DNA from: Panacibacter microcysteis
GTDB lineage: Bacteria; Bacteroidota; Bacteroidia; Chitinophagales; Chitinophagaceae
Length of the DNA stretch: 64,000 bases
Direction of reading: 5' to 3'
NCBI RefSeq assembly: GCF_015831355.1
Contig: NZ_JADWYR010000002.1
Location: forward strand, 992,001 to 1,056,000
Position numbers and translations under genes: made by a program. Positions 35,036-44,093 of the stretch are shown in pieces. The notes below the pieces were generated by a model. The model saw only the letters and a program-made list of their open reading frames with translations, made no database searches and was not told the origin of the DNA. Numbering within the stretch: the stretch's first letter is position 1; each line of letters starts with the position of its first letter.

Positions 35036-36301
35036 ATGCAAAAAGTTACTGCATCAATCATAACGATCGGGGATGAACTTTTGATCGGGCAGGTAATAGA
35101 TACCAACAGCGCATGGATGTCTCAACAGCTCAACAATATCGGAGTGTGGGTACAGCACCGCGTTGCAGTGGGCGATGTAAGGAATGACATCCGGCACGCT
35201 TTGGATGAAGAAGGAAGACGTTCAGATATTATACTGATTACCGGTGGCCTGGGCCCGACTGCAGATGATATTACCAAACCATTACTCTGCGAATATTTTG
35301 GTGGCAGGCTCATCATGCACCAGCCCACGCTTGAACATGTTACCTATCTCTTTGAGCAGGTTTTTAAAAGGCCTGGCGCTATGCTGGAACGCAATAAAAA
35401 GCAGGCCGAAGTGCCCGATGTTTGCACCGTGCTGAAAAACGAACGTGGTACAGCACCGGGTATGCTGTTTGAAAAAGACGGTAAGGTATTTATAAGTATG
35501 CCGGGTGTGCCGCATGAAATGCAGGGCATCATGAAAGACCATGTCTTTGAACTTATAAGGAAACGTTACAGCATGCCGCGCATTGGTCACCGCACATTAT
35601 TAACCGCGGGCCAGGGAGAATCGATGCTGGCTGAAATGATACAAAGCTGGGAAGCGGCTTTGCCGACCAATATAAAACTGGCATACCTGCCTAATTATGG
35701 TATGGTTCGGCTAAGACTTACCGGAATGGGTGAAAAAGAACAGGTAGAACACGAGCTGAACAAACAGTTTGATTTACTGAAGCAACTGGTGCATGCATAC
35801 CTCGTAACTGATGAAGACATTCCGATGAACGAGGTGGTTGGGCGCTTGCTGAAAGCATTGGGCAAAATAGTAACAACAGCAGAAAGCTGTACCGGTGGTT
35901 ATATTGCGCACCTGTTAACCTCCATACCGGGCTCTTCTGCTTATTTTCATGGCGGGGTGGTCAGTTATGATAACCGTATTAAACAACATTTGCTTGGCGT
36001 AAAAGCAGCAACCATCAGCCGGTATGGCGCTGTAAGTGCTGAAACAGTTACAGAGATGGCCAACGGTGCTTTAGCGCTTATGCAAACTGACTATGTGATT
36101 GCTGTTTCGGGTATAATGGGGCCTGATGGCGGCAGTGAAGATAAGCCTGTTGGTACTGTATGGGTAGCAGTAGGCAATAAAGATAGGATTGAAACTAAAA
36201 AGCTGTGGTTTCGTTTCGACAGGAAGCGAAACATTGAATTAACAGCAATAAATGCATTGAATCTTTTACGCATTTTCATTCTTACAAACGGTAGCGCCTG
36301 A
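35036..36301 (+). CDS. cinA: CinA family protein (nicotinamide-nucleotide amidase)
   Basis: A 421-residue two-domain CinA. The N-terminal molybdopterin-binding-like domain starts ITIGDELLIGQVIDTNS and includes the GGLGPTADD loop. The C-terminal deamidase domain (about 255-415) starts TTAESCTGGYIAHLLT and contains SGIMGPDGG. CinA hydrolyses nicotinamide mononucleotide to the acid in NAD salvage and is named for competence-damage inducibility in other bacteria. The length matches the family. No recA or competence gene is adjacent. Confidence 0.95.
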   Translation: MQKVTASIITIGDELLIGQVIDTNSAWMSQQLNNIGVWVQHRVAVGDVRNDIRHALDEEGRRSDIILITGGLGPTADDITKPLLCEYFGGRLIMHQPTLEHVTYLFEQVFKRPGAMLERNKKQAEVPDVCTVLKNERGTAPGMLFEKDGKVFISMPGVPHEMQGIMKDHVFELIRKRYSMPRIGHRTLLTAGQGESMLAEMIQSWEAALPTNIKLAYLPNYGMVRLRLTGMGEKEQVEHELNKQFDLLKQLVHAYLVTDEDIPMNEVVGRLLKALGKIVTTAESCTGGYIAHLLTSIPGSSAYFHGGVVSYDNRIKQHLLGVKAATISRYGAVSAETVTEMANGALALMQTDYVIAVSGIMGPDGGSEDKPVGTVWVAVGNKDRIETKKLWFRFDRKRNIELTAINALNLLRIFILTNGSA

Positions 36302-36481
36302 TTTACTACCTTTGGCGCTTTAAAGGATTGCCTGCCATACTATTTATATGTGCGTAAACAGTTCTTTATTAGTTGATGCGTTTGCAAATTGTGTAGTATT
36401 GTTGCACAACGTACAGTTGCACACACAAAATAGTTGCAGATAAGGAGGACTGGCCGAACCAATGCCGCCCAAAGATTTGCA

Positions 36482-36529
36482 GTACAAGAGTGCGACGCAA
36501 CAAAAGATGAGCAAAGAAAAAGCAGCCGG
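36482..36529 (-). repeat. Dispersed intergenic repeat, locus 11 (R1)
   Basis: An exact R1 core on - at 36482-36501, CCGGC 23 bases away (36525-36529). It lies inside a 44-codon in-frame extension upstream of the E2 gene that reads through the repeat, so the repeat could be mistaken for coding sequence. Confidence 0.92.
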
Positions 36530-36565
36530 GTTCATAAAAAATCTCTAACTGAAATTAAACTTGTT

Positions 36566-37924
36566 ATGGCTATTGTTGATCTGGTAATGCCTAAACTGGG
36601 TGAAAGTATTATGGAAGCCACCATTTTAAAATGGCACAAAAAACCCGGTGATAGTGTAAAAATGGACGAGACTGTTCTCGAAATTGCTACTGATAAAGTA
36701 GATAGTGAAGTGCCTTCTACTGCTGCAGGCACTATAAAAGAACTGCTCTTCAAGGAAAATGATGTAGTAGCAGTGGGTGCGGTGATTGCACAAATAGAAA
36801 CAACTGTGGGTGCGGTTTCCGCAGTTCCGGAACCGGAAATAACGCCGCAACCTGCAGAGTCTGTAACTGAAGAAGCAGAAATACCTTATACACCTGCACA
36901 GGTGAATACCGCAAATATGAATGGAAATGGTGGCGCTAATCGTTTTTACTCACCACTTGTACTGAATATTGCGGGTAGTGAAGGTGTTGCGCTGGCAGAA
37001 CTGGAAAGCATTCACGGATCGGGAAATGAAGGGAGGGTTACCAAAAAAGATATCCTGCAATATGTAGAGGATAAAAAGAGCGGCAAAGTAAAGCCTGCGG
37101 CTACGGTTATTGCTGCACCGCCTGCAGCACCTAAAGCTGAGCCGGTAGCGCCGGCACCTGCAAGGATGGAACAACCGGCTGTTAAACCAGCTATCGTTCC
37201 AGATTACACTGGCGCCAATGTAGAAATTATAGAAATGGATCGTATGCGTAAAGTAATTGCTAAACACATGGTGGATAGCAAGCACACGAGCCCGCATGTA
37301 ACAAGTTTTGCTGAAGCTGATGTAACCAATATGGTACTGTGGCGGGAGCAGGCAAAGAAAGAATTTGAGAGAAGAGAAAATACCAAACTGACTTTTACGC
37401 CGCTTTTTATTGACTGTATTGTAAGGGTGATGAAAAAATACCCGATCATTAACAGTTCGGTTGACGGTGAGCGGATCATTATTAAAAAAGACCTGAACAT
37501 TGGTATGGCTACTGCTTTACCAAGTGGCAACCTGATTGTCCCGGTAATCAAAAATGCCGATTATTTAAACCTGGTGGGCTTGAGCAAACAGGTAAATATG
37601 CTGGCAGAAAACGCCAGGAACAACAAATTAAGACCTGACGATACACAAGGCGGCACTTTTACACTTACCAACGTGGGCACATTTGGCAGCCTGATGGGCA
37701 CCCCCATCATTAACCAGCCACAGGTGGCGATTCTTGCGGTTGGCGCCATCAAAAAGCGGCCGGTGGTAATTGAGACACCGCAGGGTGACACTATTGGCAT
37801 AAGGCACATGATGTATCTTTCTTTAAGTTACGATCACAGAATCGTAGACGGAAGTGCAGGGGCATCTTTTCTTACAGCGGTTGCCAGGGAATTTGAAGCA
37901 TGGGATACAGAACGAAACTGGTAG
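36566..37924 (+). CDS. 2-oxoacid dehydrogenase complex E2 (dihydrolipoamide acyltransferase)
   Basis: A 452-residue E2 core enzyme. The lipoyl domain (1-80) has the lipoylated Lys44 in EIATDKVDSEV. A Pro/Ala-rich linker follows, then a peripheral subunit-binding domain near 130-170 (YSPLVLNIAGSEGV to GRVTKKDIL), and the catalytic acyltransferase domain with YDHRIVDGSAG near the end. It forms the core to which E1 and E3 bind. The ATG at 36566 is chosen because the canonical MAIVDLVMPKLGES begins there. The acyl type (pyruvate, 2-oxoglutarate or branched-chain) is not clear, and E1 genes are absent from the window. Confidence 0.93.
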   Translation: MAIVDLVMPKLGESIMEATILKWHKKPGDSVKMDETVLEIATDKVDSEVPSTAAGTIKELLFKENDVVAVGAVIAQIETTVGAVSAVPEPEITPQPAESVTEEAEIPYTPAQVNTANMNGNGGANRFYSPLVLNIAGSEGVALAELESIHGSGNEGRVTKKDILQYVEDKKSGKVKPAATVIAAPPAAPKAEPVAPAPARMEQPAVKPAIVPDYTGANVEIIEMDRMRKVIAKHMVDSKHTSPHVTSFAEADVTNMVLWREQAKKEFERRENTKLTFTPLFIDCIVRVMKKYPIINSSVDGERIIIKKDLNIGMATALPSGNLIVPVIKNADYLNLVGLSKQVNMLAENARNNKLRPDDTQGGTFTLTNVGTFGSLMGTPIINQPQVAILAVGAIKKRPVVIETPQGDTIGIRHMMYLSLSYDHRIVDGSAGASFLTAVAREFEAWDTERNW

Positions 37925-37943
37925 TTAAATTACGCAAGACTAT

Positions 37944-37981
37944 AAAAAGAAAAGTCCCGGCCAGCCGGGACTTTTCTTTTT
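37944..37981. terminator. Bidirectional intrinsic terminator after the E2 gene
   Basis: A perfect 17-bp stem (AAAAAGAAAAGTCCCGG) with a 4-base loop and T-rich ends. It serves the E2 gene and the convergent small lipoprotein gene. Confidence 0.92.
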
Positions 37982-37993
37982 AAAAGGCATTTC

Positions 37994-38215
37994 TTATTGC
38001 ACACCTTTTCCCTTTGGTCTTGGGTATTTTACTTTTACGACTTTCTTTTTACCCGTTTGCGTTGCAGGGTTGATAACAGTATCTGTACTTATTCCCGCCT
38101 GGGATTGTACAACCGCAGACTCTACAGCCGCAGGTTTTACTGATGTTTTTTCCTCTTTGCTGCAGGACATAATGGTTAATGCGACAAAGGCGGACAGCGA
38201 TAGTAATTTTTTCAT
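37994..38215 (-). CDS. Small lipoprotein of unknown function
   Basis: A 73-residue protein with a clean lipoprotein signal (MKKLLSLSAFVALTIMSCSKE). The short mature part is rich in Ala, Val and Thr and ends in a strongly basic tail (KKKVVKVKYPRPKGKG). No domain is recognisable. The start, lipobox and terminator at its 3' end support a real gene. The basic tail could contact nucleic acid, peptidoglycan or the inner face of the outer membrane, but this is speculation. Confidence 0.7.
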   Translation of the reverse strand: MKKLLSLSAFVALTIMSCSKEEKTSVKPAAVESAVVQSQAGISTDTVINPATQTGKKKVVKVKYPRPKGKGVQ

Positions 38216-38695
38216 GGTTTTTGGTTATTCAATAAGTGTGGGCATATTTTGCTCACCTCTTTTAAACGAAAACCAGTGTGGGAAAATTACGGCGGCTGCT
38301 TACTAACCGGTTTAATTTGCATTAAAAAACCGCTGTATAAATTAAGAAAATCTATATCTGAGAACGTTTTATCCGGATATTGGAATAACAATGACGCCTA
38401 GTTGTATTATGAATTGATTATCAATGATATATGATGTACTCTTTCGTTGGCACAGGGTTTGGCTTATTATAATTGTCCGTTTATTAATCCGAAACTCTTA
38501 AAGACACCGATACCCTTTAGAAAACGCCGTACCCTGAAAGCCTGATAACCCTGTTACAAACTATGCACCCTTTCACAAATTATTGAACCTTCCCACGGGA
38601 AGGTTTTTTCTTTTTGATACCAGCGTTTTTATACAGCAACTGCCTGCCACGTGACGGTGATAAACAATTGGCTATGTTTTTGGTTACACACCTGC
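38216..38695. other. Intergenic region before the exonuclease/ligase pair (480 bases)
   Basis: No coding sequence with a plausible start and no dispersed repeat copy. The right part holds an ACCCT motif at 38512, 38531, 38548 and 38567, at 17-19 base steps, followed by a hairpin at 38586-38605. The left part is A/T-rich and holds the promoter of the small lipoprotein gene. The lone terminator suggests a short transcript begins in this gap. Confidence 0.5.
38586..38612 (+). terminator. Orphan intrinsic terminator hairpin upstream of the exonuclease gene
   Basis: AACCTTCCC paired with GGGAAGGTT over a 2-base loop, followed by TTTTCTTTTT. No gene on the + strand ends before it within 370 bases, and the next gene starts 84 bases later. 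It may end a small RNA or act as an attenuator. Confidence 0.6.
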
Positions 38696-39742
38696 ATGCA
38701 ACTGATTGAATTCACAGACAAAGGCTTGTATTGTGCGCCCGGCAATTTTTACATTGATCCGTGGAAACCGGTGGACAAAGCGATCATTACGCATGCACAT
38801 AGTGACCATGCCAGGTGGGGAAGCAAACAATACCTCTGTCACCACTACACCAAACCTTTATTACAGGCCAGGTTAGGCGACAATGTGTACGAAAGTATTG
38901 GATGGAATGAATCAATCCGGTTGAACGAGGTAACTGTTTCGCTGCATCCGGCGGGTCATATTATCGGCTCATCGCAGGTAAGGGTCAGTTACAAAGACGA
39001 GGTGTGGGTTGTAAGCGGTGATTATAAAACAGAAACAGACCATATCAGTGGTGTTTTTGAACCGGTACAGTGTCACGCGTTTATAACTGAATCCACCTTT
39101 GGTTTACCCATCTATAACTGGATGCCCCAGGAGAGTATCTACGAGAAGATACGCAACTGGGTCATCGCCAATAAAGCTGCCGGGAAAACGTCTGTTTTGA
39201 TTGCATACAGCCTGGGGAAAGCGCAACGGGTATTGAAAGCGCTGGAACCATTACAGGAAAAGATTTATGTACACGGGGCTATATGGAACATGCATCAGGC
39301 ATTATTATCAGCAGGTATACTGATGCCGGCCGTGGAGCGTGTGACACCGGAAACTACGAAAGATGATCTCAAGGCAGGCATCGTAATAGCACCGCCCGGG
39401 GCAGACGGCTCTCCCTGGATGAAAAGAATGGAACCGTATGCCGTAGGCATGTGCAGCGGGTGGATGCAGGTACGTGGCAATGTGCGCAGGAGAAATGCAG
39501 ATGCGGGTTTTATTTTAAGCGATCATGCTGACTGGAAAGGTTTGTTAGCCGCCATCAGGGCAACACGGGCCGAAAAGGTTTTTGTAACACACGGATTTCA
39601 GTCTACGCTTAGCCGCTATCTGAATGAACAGGGTATTTATAGTGCAGAGGTGAAAACAGAATATGGTAATGATGATGAAGAAGCAGTGAATGATACAGGC
39701 ATAGTGGAACCCCACGACGATCAAATAAATGCGGAACTATGA
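38696..39742 (+). CDS. Ligase-associated DNA exonuclease (metallo-beta-lactamase fold)
   Basis: A 348-residue nuclease with the metallo-beta-lactamase/beta-CASP fold. The HxHxDH metal motif is THAHSDHAR near residue 37, with HPAGHIIGSS, SGDYKTE and the late SDHADW completing the site. It is the ligase-associated exonuclease family found beside ATP-dependent DNA ligases. Its TGA overlaps the ligase ATG by four bases (ATGA), so the pair is translationally coupled. The start at 38696 is chosen because the conserved MQLIEFTDKGLY opens there. Confidence 0.92.
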   Translation: MQLIEFTDKGLYCAPGNFYIDPWKPVDKAIITHAHSDHARWGSKQYLCHHYTKPLLQARLGDNVYESIGWNESIRLNEVTVSLHPAGHIIGSSQVRVSYKDEVWVVSGDYKTETDHISGVFEPVQCHAFITESTFGLPIYNWMPQESIYEKIRNWVIANKAAGKTSVLIAYSLGKAQRVLKALEPLQEKIYVHGAIWNMHQALLSAGILMPAVERVTPETTKDDLKAGIVIAPPGADGSPWMKRMEPYAVGMCSGWMQVRGNVRRRNADAGFILSDHADWKGLLAAIRATRAEKVFVTHGFQSTLSRYLNEQGIYSAEVKTEYGNDDEEAVNDTGIVEPHDDQINAEL

Positions 39743-41370
39743 AACAATTTTCAGCGCTGGTACAGGTACTTGGAACTTCCACAAAAACCACTGATAAGCT
39801 AAATGCGTTGTCACAGTATATGCAGGAGGCCGGCGGTAAAGATAAGGTATGGGTAATAGCGTTATTCAGTGGCAGAAGACCCAGGCGAATCATCAACTCC
39901 ACAAGGCTGGCGGAATGGTGCTGCGAAATTGTAGATATTCCGTTCTGGTTATTCGAAGAAAGCTATCATACAGTGGGTGACCTGGGCGAGACAATTGCAC
40001 TGCTGCTGCCAGACATTGTAACAACTGAAGTGCAGGAAGAACATGATCTTGCTTACTTTCTTGAAAAAATTATTGCGCTGGAAAAAGCAGAGGAAGCGCA
40101 AAAGAAAACATTCATTACTGACCAGTGGATGCGAATGACAAAAGAGGAAAGATTTGTTTTTAACAAGTTGCTTACCGGCGGTTTCAGAATTGGTGTTTCG
40201 CAGAAAATGATGGTCAACGCCCTTGCTAAAACAGTTGACACTGATGCAGCAGTGATTGCGCACCGGATAAGCGGAAACTGGGATCCTTCGAGCATTGTAT
40301 TTGAAGATCTGCTGAGTGATGAAAATGGCAGCCTGGATAACTCAAAGCCTTACCCTTTTTACCTTGCTTATGCACTCGAAACAGCGCCTTCTGCTTTGGG
40401 TGAGCCATACGAATGGCAGGCCGAATGGAAATGGGATGGTATCCGCGGACAGATGATCAGGCGAAACGATGAGTTTTTTGTGTGGAGCCGTGGGGAAGAA
40501 CTGATGACAGAAAAATTTCCCGAGTATGAAGTGTTGCAATCCGGTTTGCCTAATGGTATTGTGATCGATGGCGAAATAATGCCATTCAGGAAAGATGAGC
40601 ACACCTCTCTCACAGACAGTAATGTTGCCGTGTTACCTTTCTCTGTTTTACAAACACGCATCGGCAGAAAAAATGTTACAAAAAAACAATTGCAGGAAGC
40701 GCCTGTAGCCTTCTTTGCCTATGACCTGCTTGAATACAATGGAGAAGATATACGTTATAAGCCGCTTGCAGAGAGAAGAGCATTGCTGGAAGAGGTTGTA
40801 AGTAAAGCCGGTAACGTTATACTACAGCTATCACCGGTAATCAACTTCAACTCGTGGCAAAAACTGGCAGAGGAGAGAGACAAATCCAGAAGTATTAATG
40901 CTGAAGGCATTATGCTGAAAAGGAAATCTTCTGCCTACCAGGTGGGGAGAAAAGTGGGTGACTGGTGGAAGTGGAAGATAGATGCGCTGACTATAGATGC
41001 GGTAATGATCTATGCACAAAAAGGTCATGGCAGAAGAAGCAACCTGTACACAGATTATACGTTTGCTGTAAAAGATGGCGATAAACTTGTAAGTTTTACA
41101 AAAGCTTATTCCGGTTTAACAGACAAGGAATTTGCACAGGTGGATGCGTTTGTAAAAAGAAATGCTATTGAAAAGTTTGGCCCGGTGAGAACCGTTAAAC
41201 CAGAACTGGTTTTTGAAATTGCCTTTGAAGGTATTGCCGCCAGCAACAGGCACAAAAGCGGTGTGGCGCTTCGGTTTCCGAGAATTCACCGGTGGCGGAG
41301 AGATAAGAAAGCAGCAGAAATAAACACGCTGGACGATTTAAAAAAGATGCTTGAATTATACGGCAAATAA
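39739..41370 (+). CDS. ATP-dependent DNA ligase
   Basis: A 543-residue ATP-dependent ligase. The adenylated nucleophile Lys231 is in EWKWDGIRGQ (motif I), followed by IDGEIM (motif III), EGIMLKRKS (motif IV) and WWKWKIDALT (motif V). An N-terminal DNA-binding helical domain of about 200 residues is present, as in the archaeal and ligase-associated repair types. It seals nicks in DNA. It is coupled to the upstream exonuclease. The helicase and PdeM genes that often complete this cluster are not in the window. Confidence 0.93.
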   Translation: MKQFSALVQVLGTSTKTTDKLNALSQYMQEAGGKDKVWVIALFSGRRPRRIINSTRLAEWCCEIVDIPFWLFEESYHTVGDLGETIALLLPDIVTTEVQEEHDLAYFLEKIIALEKAEEAQKKTFITDQWMRMTKEERFVFNKLLTGGFRIGVSQKMMVNALAKTVDTDAAVIAHRISGNWDPSSIVFEDLLSDENGSLDNSKPYPFYLAYALETAPSALGEPYEWQAEWKWDGIRGQMIRRNDEFFVWSRGEELMTEKFPEYEVLQSGLPNGIVIDGEIMPFRKDEHTSLTDSNVAVLPFSVLQTRIGRKNVTKKQLQEAPVAFFAYDLLEYNGEDIRYKPLAERRALLEEVVSKAGNVILQLSPVINFNSWQKLAEERDKSRSINAEGIMLKRKSSAYQVGRKVGDWWKWKIDALTIDAVMIYAQKGHGRRSNLYTDYTFAVKDGDKLVSFTKAYSGLTDKEFAQVDAFVKRNAIEKFGPVRTVKPELVFEIAFEGIAASNRHKSGVALRFPRIHRWRRDKKAAEINTLDDLKKMLELYGK

Positions 41371-41404
41371 CAATCCCGGGGATGAAATTCCCGGGATTGT
41401 TTTA
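41370..41404 (+). terminator. Intrinsic terminator of the ligase operon
   Basis: A perfect 11-bp stem ACAATCCCGGG with a 9-base loop followed by TTTTA. It begins at the last base of the ligase stop codon. Confidence 0.85.
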
Positions 41405-41453
41405 TAGCGTTTGGTATTGTATCGCGCTTCGCAATGTTGCAGTGTTTGCTTTA

Positions 41454-41501
41454 GTACAAGAGTGCGACGCAACAGGTGCTTCATAGGTATTCAACAGCCG
41501 G
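41454..41501 (-). repeat. Dispersed intergenic repeat, locus 12 (R1)
   Basis: An exact R1 core on - at 41454-41473 with CCGGC 23 bases away (41497-41501). A partial long-form box (GCGAAG) is visible about two bases closer than in the complete long forms. It lies between convergent ligase and tolC genes. Confidence 0.9.
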
Positions 41502-41512
41502 GCTCACAATAA

Positions 41513-42952
41513 TTACAACGATAATGTACCCTTATAAAAGTCTAATATTTTTGTGCGTAATATATAATCATATTTGGCAGCTATGAGATTAATCTTTGCA
41601 TTGTCTGCCCTGTTTTTGACCAATAAATATTCAACAGAATTGATGGCGCCGGCATTGAACTTAACTTCTGCAGCAGTAAACGAAATAGAAAGCGCATCTA
41701 CCTGTGCCTGTACTTTCTGGTAACGCTCAAATGCGGTATTCATGTTAAGGTATGCCTGCTCTACTGATTGTTGTAGCTGTGTTTTTGCAGTGGTTGCATT
41801 TAGCGTTGCTCTTTTCTCCTGGTTACGGGCAGTTTTTACCCGGCTTCTTGCCACAAGACCATTCAGTATTGGTATCTGTATACCTACACTTACGGATGAG
41901 TTGAAGTTGTTTTTCCACTGCATATCATAAGGGATTTTTGCCGATGAAAAATTTGACTGCGGGGCATACACCTGTAGTTTCTCATTGTTCACATTTACAT
42001 ACCCGCCCGTTGCTACATCGGTAACACTGATAAGCGTGGAAGTGCTTGCTGCGCTTGAATAGTTGGTGCCTAAACCGCCGCTGAGTACCAGCGATGGGTA
42101 CATCTGGCCTTTTGCTGCTTTCAGGCTTTTGGTGGCGCTTGCCCTGCGCAGGTCAACTGCCTTTATCATCGCAAGATTATTCAATGCAGTCTGGTAAATG
42201 TCATTGCTGTTGCCATCGTACAGGCTTAAGGCTGATGATTCATCAACTTTTTCGAGCTGCATGTCTTTCGAGTAATTGATGTTCATTAGTTGTACCAAAG
42301 AAATTCTTGCAGACTCAACCGTATTCTTAAGCGTTACAATATTCGCTTCATCTGTTGCAAGCTGTCCTTTGGTATCGTAATATGTTGCCGGTGCAATAGC
42401 GCCGTCGTTGTTCAGCAATTCCAGTCTTTCCACCTGTTTCCTGGTCACATCGGCAAGCTGTATGGCTGCATTGAGTTGCTCTGTTGCATTCAGTACCTGC
42501 AGGTATGCCAGTATAACATTGATTGTAACGTTATCCTTTTGCTGTTGCCAGTCCATCTTGCCTGCTTCGTAGTTCAGCCTGTTTGCTTTAATGTTGTTAC
42601 TAACGCTGCCGGCGTTCCACAGGTATAAATCTGCTCCCAGGTTGTAGTTGGCGTAACTGAGATTTTGGTTGATGTAAGAGTTGGTAAAAGGATCAATGGC
42701 CCTGCCCTGGCTAAGACCGTGTGTTATACCACCACTTATAAACGGTAAACGATTTCCCTGCGACTGGTTGTACGTAACCTTACTGTCCATCATGGCAAGT
42801 TCGCTGCGGTTGATATCAGCATTATTTCTAAGCGCTATATCTATACATTTTTTGAGCGACACCAAACCATTGATGCGTGCTGTATCCTGTGCAAAGGTTT
42901 TTTGTGCAAGCACAAAAACGATAAACGTTGCAATCAAACTAATCTTTCTCAT
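41513..42952 (-). CDS. TolC family outer membrane efflux protein
   Basis: A 479-residue TolC-family channel. The signal peptide is MRKISLIATFIVFVLAQKTFAQ. The two halves share the long amphipathic helices typical of the family (for example VTRKQVERLELLNNDGAIAPATYYD and RYQKVQAQVDALSISFTAAEVKFNAGAINSVEY, described here in part). It forms the outer-membrane exit duct for efflux or secretion with an inner-membrane pump. The ABC ATPase gene upstream on the same strand, 179 bases away, may be a partner. The start at 42952 is used because the in-frame frame beyond it reads into repeat locus 13. Confidence 0.9.
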   Translation of the reverse strand: MRKISLIATFIVFVLAQKTFAQDTARINGLVSLKKCIDIALRNNADINRSELAMMDSKVTYNQSQGNRLPFISGGITHGLSQGRAIDPFTNSYINQNLSYANYNLGADLYLWNAGSVSNNIKANRLNYEAGKMDWQQQKDNVTINVILAYLQVLNATEQLNAAIQLADVTRKQVERLELLNNDGAIAPATYYDTKGQLATDEANIVTLKNTVESARISLVQLMNINYSKDMQLEKVDESSALSLYDGNSNDIYQTALNNLAMIKAVDLRRASATKSLKAAKGQMYPSLVLSGGLGTNYSSAASTSTLISVTDVATGGYVNVNNEKLQVYAPQSNFSSAKIPYDMQWKNNFNSSVSVGIQIPILNGLVARSRVKTARNQEKRATLNATTAKTQLQQSVEQAYLNMNTAFERYQKVQAQVDALSISFTAAEVKFNAGAINSVEYLLVKNRADNAKINLIAAKYDYILRTKILDFYKGTLSL

Positions 42953-42989
42953 GATCTGTTTATTATTCCACTTCATTTTTATTATGGGC

Positions 42990-43038
42990 CCGGCAGCGGG
43001 AATGCTTATGAGGCTTCCGTTGCGTCGCACTCTTGTAC
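42990..43038 (+). repeat. Dispersed intergenic repeat, locus 13 (R1)
   Basis: An exact R1 core at 43019-43038 with CCGGC 24 bases upstream (42990-42994). It lies between the tolC start and the ABC ATPase stop, and an in-frame extension of tolC would read through it. Confidence 0.9.
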
Positions 43039-43131
43039 TGTATATTGCTGTTCAGCTGCCCCGGCTGCAACAACGCACACCGGTAAAATTCCGCTGTATA
43101 TAAAAGCCGTGATAAGCTCGCTGTTGTTATA

Positions 43132-43821
43132 TTACATGATTGTCAGGTGGGGTTCTTCCCGTTCAATCCTTCCGTCGAGTAAATGGATGATCCTGGAACC
43201 ATAGCCGGCGTTTTTTTCAGAGTGTGTAACCTGAATGATAGTTACGCCGTCTTCTTCATTTAGTTTTTTAAACAACTCCATGATCTCTTCACCCTGTTTG
43301 GAATTGAGGTTGCCTGTGGGCTCATCGGCAAGAATCAGTTTTGGTTTGGCAACAAGTGCCCTGGCTATTCCCACCAGTTGCTGCTGACCGCCCGAAAGCT
43401 GTGTGGGGAAAAGATCTTTTTTACCAACAATATTAAAGCGGTCAAGAATATCTGCCACCACGGCTTTGCGCTCAGATGTTTTCATATCCTGGTAAATAAG
43501 CGGTGTTTCAATATTCTCATACACCGTTAGCTCATCTATAAGATGGTAAGCCTGGAAAACAAAACCTATGTATTGTTTGTACAGCTGTGAGCGATGCTTT
43601 TCTTTAAGTTTGTGTACAGGCTCTCCGAAAAAGAAATATTCACCCTCATCTGCTTCATCGAGCATGCCTATTACATTGAGCAAAGATGATTTGCCTGAGC
43701 CGGAAGGCCCCATAATAGACACGAATTCGCCTTCGGTAATACCAAGGTTAACGTCCTTCAGGATAAAATTTCTTGCCCCGCCAACATTTACCCATTTAGA
43801 GATGTGCTTAAGTTCGATCAT
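43132..43821 (-). CDS. ABC transporter ATP-binding protein, LolD/MacB-like
   Basis: A 229-residue nucleotide-binding domain. Walker A is GPSGSGKSS, the signature is LSGGQQQLVGIARAL, Walker B is LILADEPTGNL, and the H-loop is VTHSEKN. The LolD/MacB/FtsE class powers lipoprotein release or efflux. Two deviations are notable: Leu where the family nearly always has Arg after LSGGQQQ, and Asn in the D-loop (NLNSKQG instead of NLDS). No permease gene is adjacent; tolC lies downstream. The start at 43821 is preferred because MIELKHISKW opens the domain. Confidence 0.88.
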   Translation of the reverse strand: MIELKHISKWVNVGGARNFILKDVNLGITEGEFVSIMGPSGSGKSSLLNVIGMLDEADEGEYFFFGEPVHKLKEKHRSQLYKQYIGFVFQAYHLIDELTVYENIETPLIYQDMKTSERKAVVADILDRFNIVGKKDLFPTQLSGGQQQLVGIARALVAKPKLILADEPTGNLNSKQGEEIMELFKKLNEEDGVTIIQVTHSEKNAGYGSRIIHLLDGRIEREEPHLTIM

Positions 43822-44093
43822 GGTTTTGTATTTAAAGCCAAAGTTATAATCAGGCTCAATGTTTACAAATACATGCCAACTTAATTTATTGTTGATTTTC
43901 AAATAGTTGTGAGTGTAAATAGAATAGTGGTGTACGGTTTTGATACACTTAATGTACTGTTTTGATGCATGGCGCATGGCACACATCATCTACATGTCAG
44001 TAATATCCGGGGTTTTCAAAAAAAAGTAACGATTGATCAGAAAAAGTGCATGAATGATGATACAGTACAGACGGCCACAGCAGGTGGTAAATT

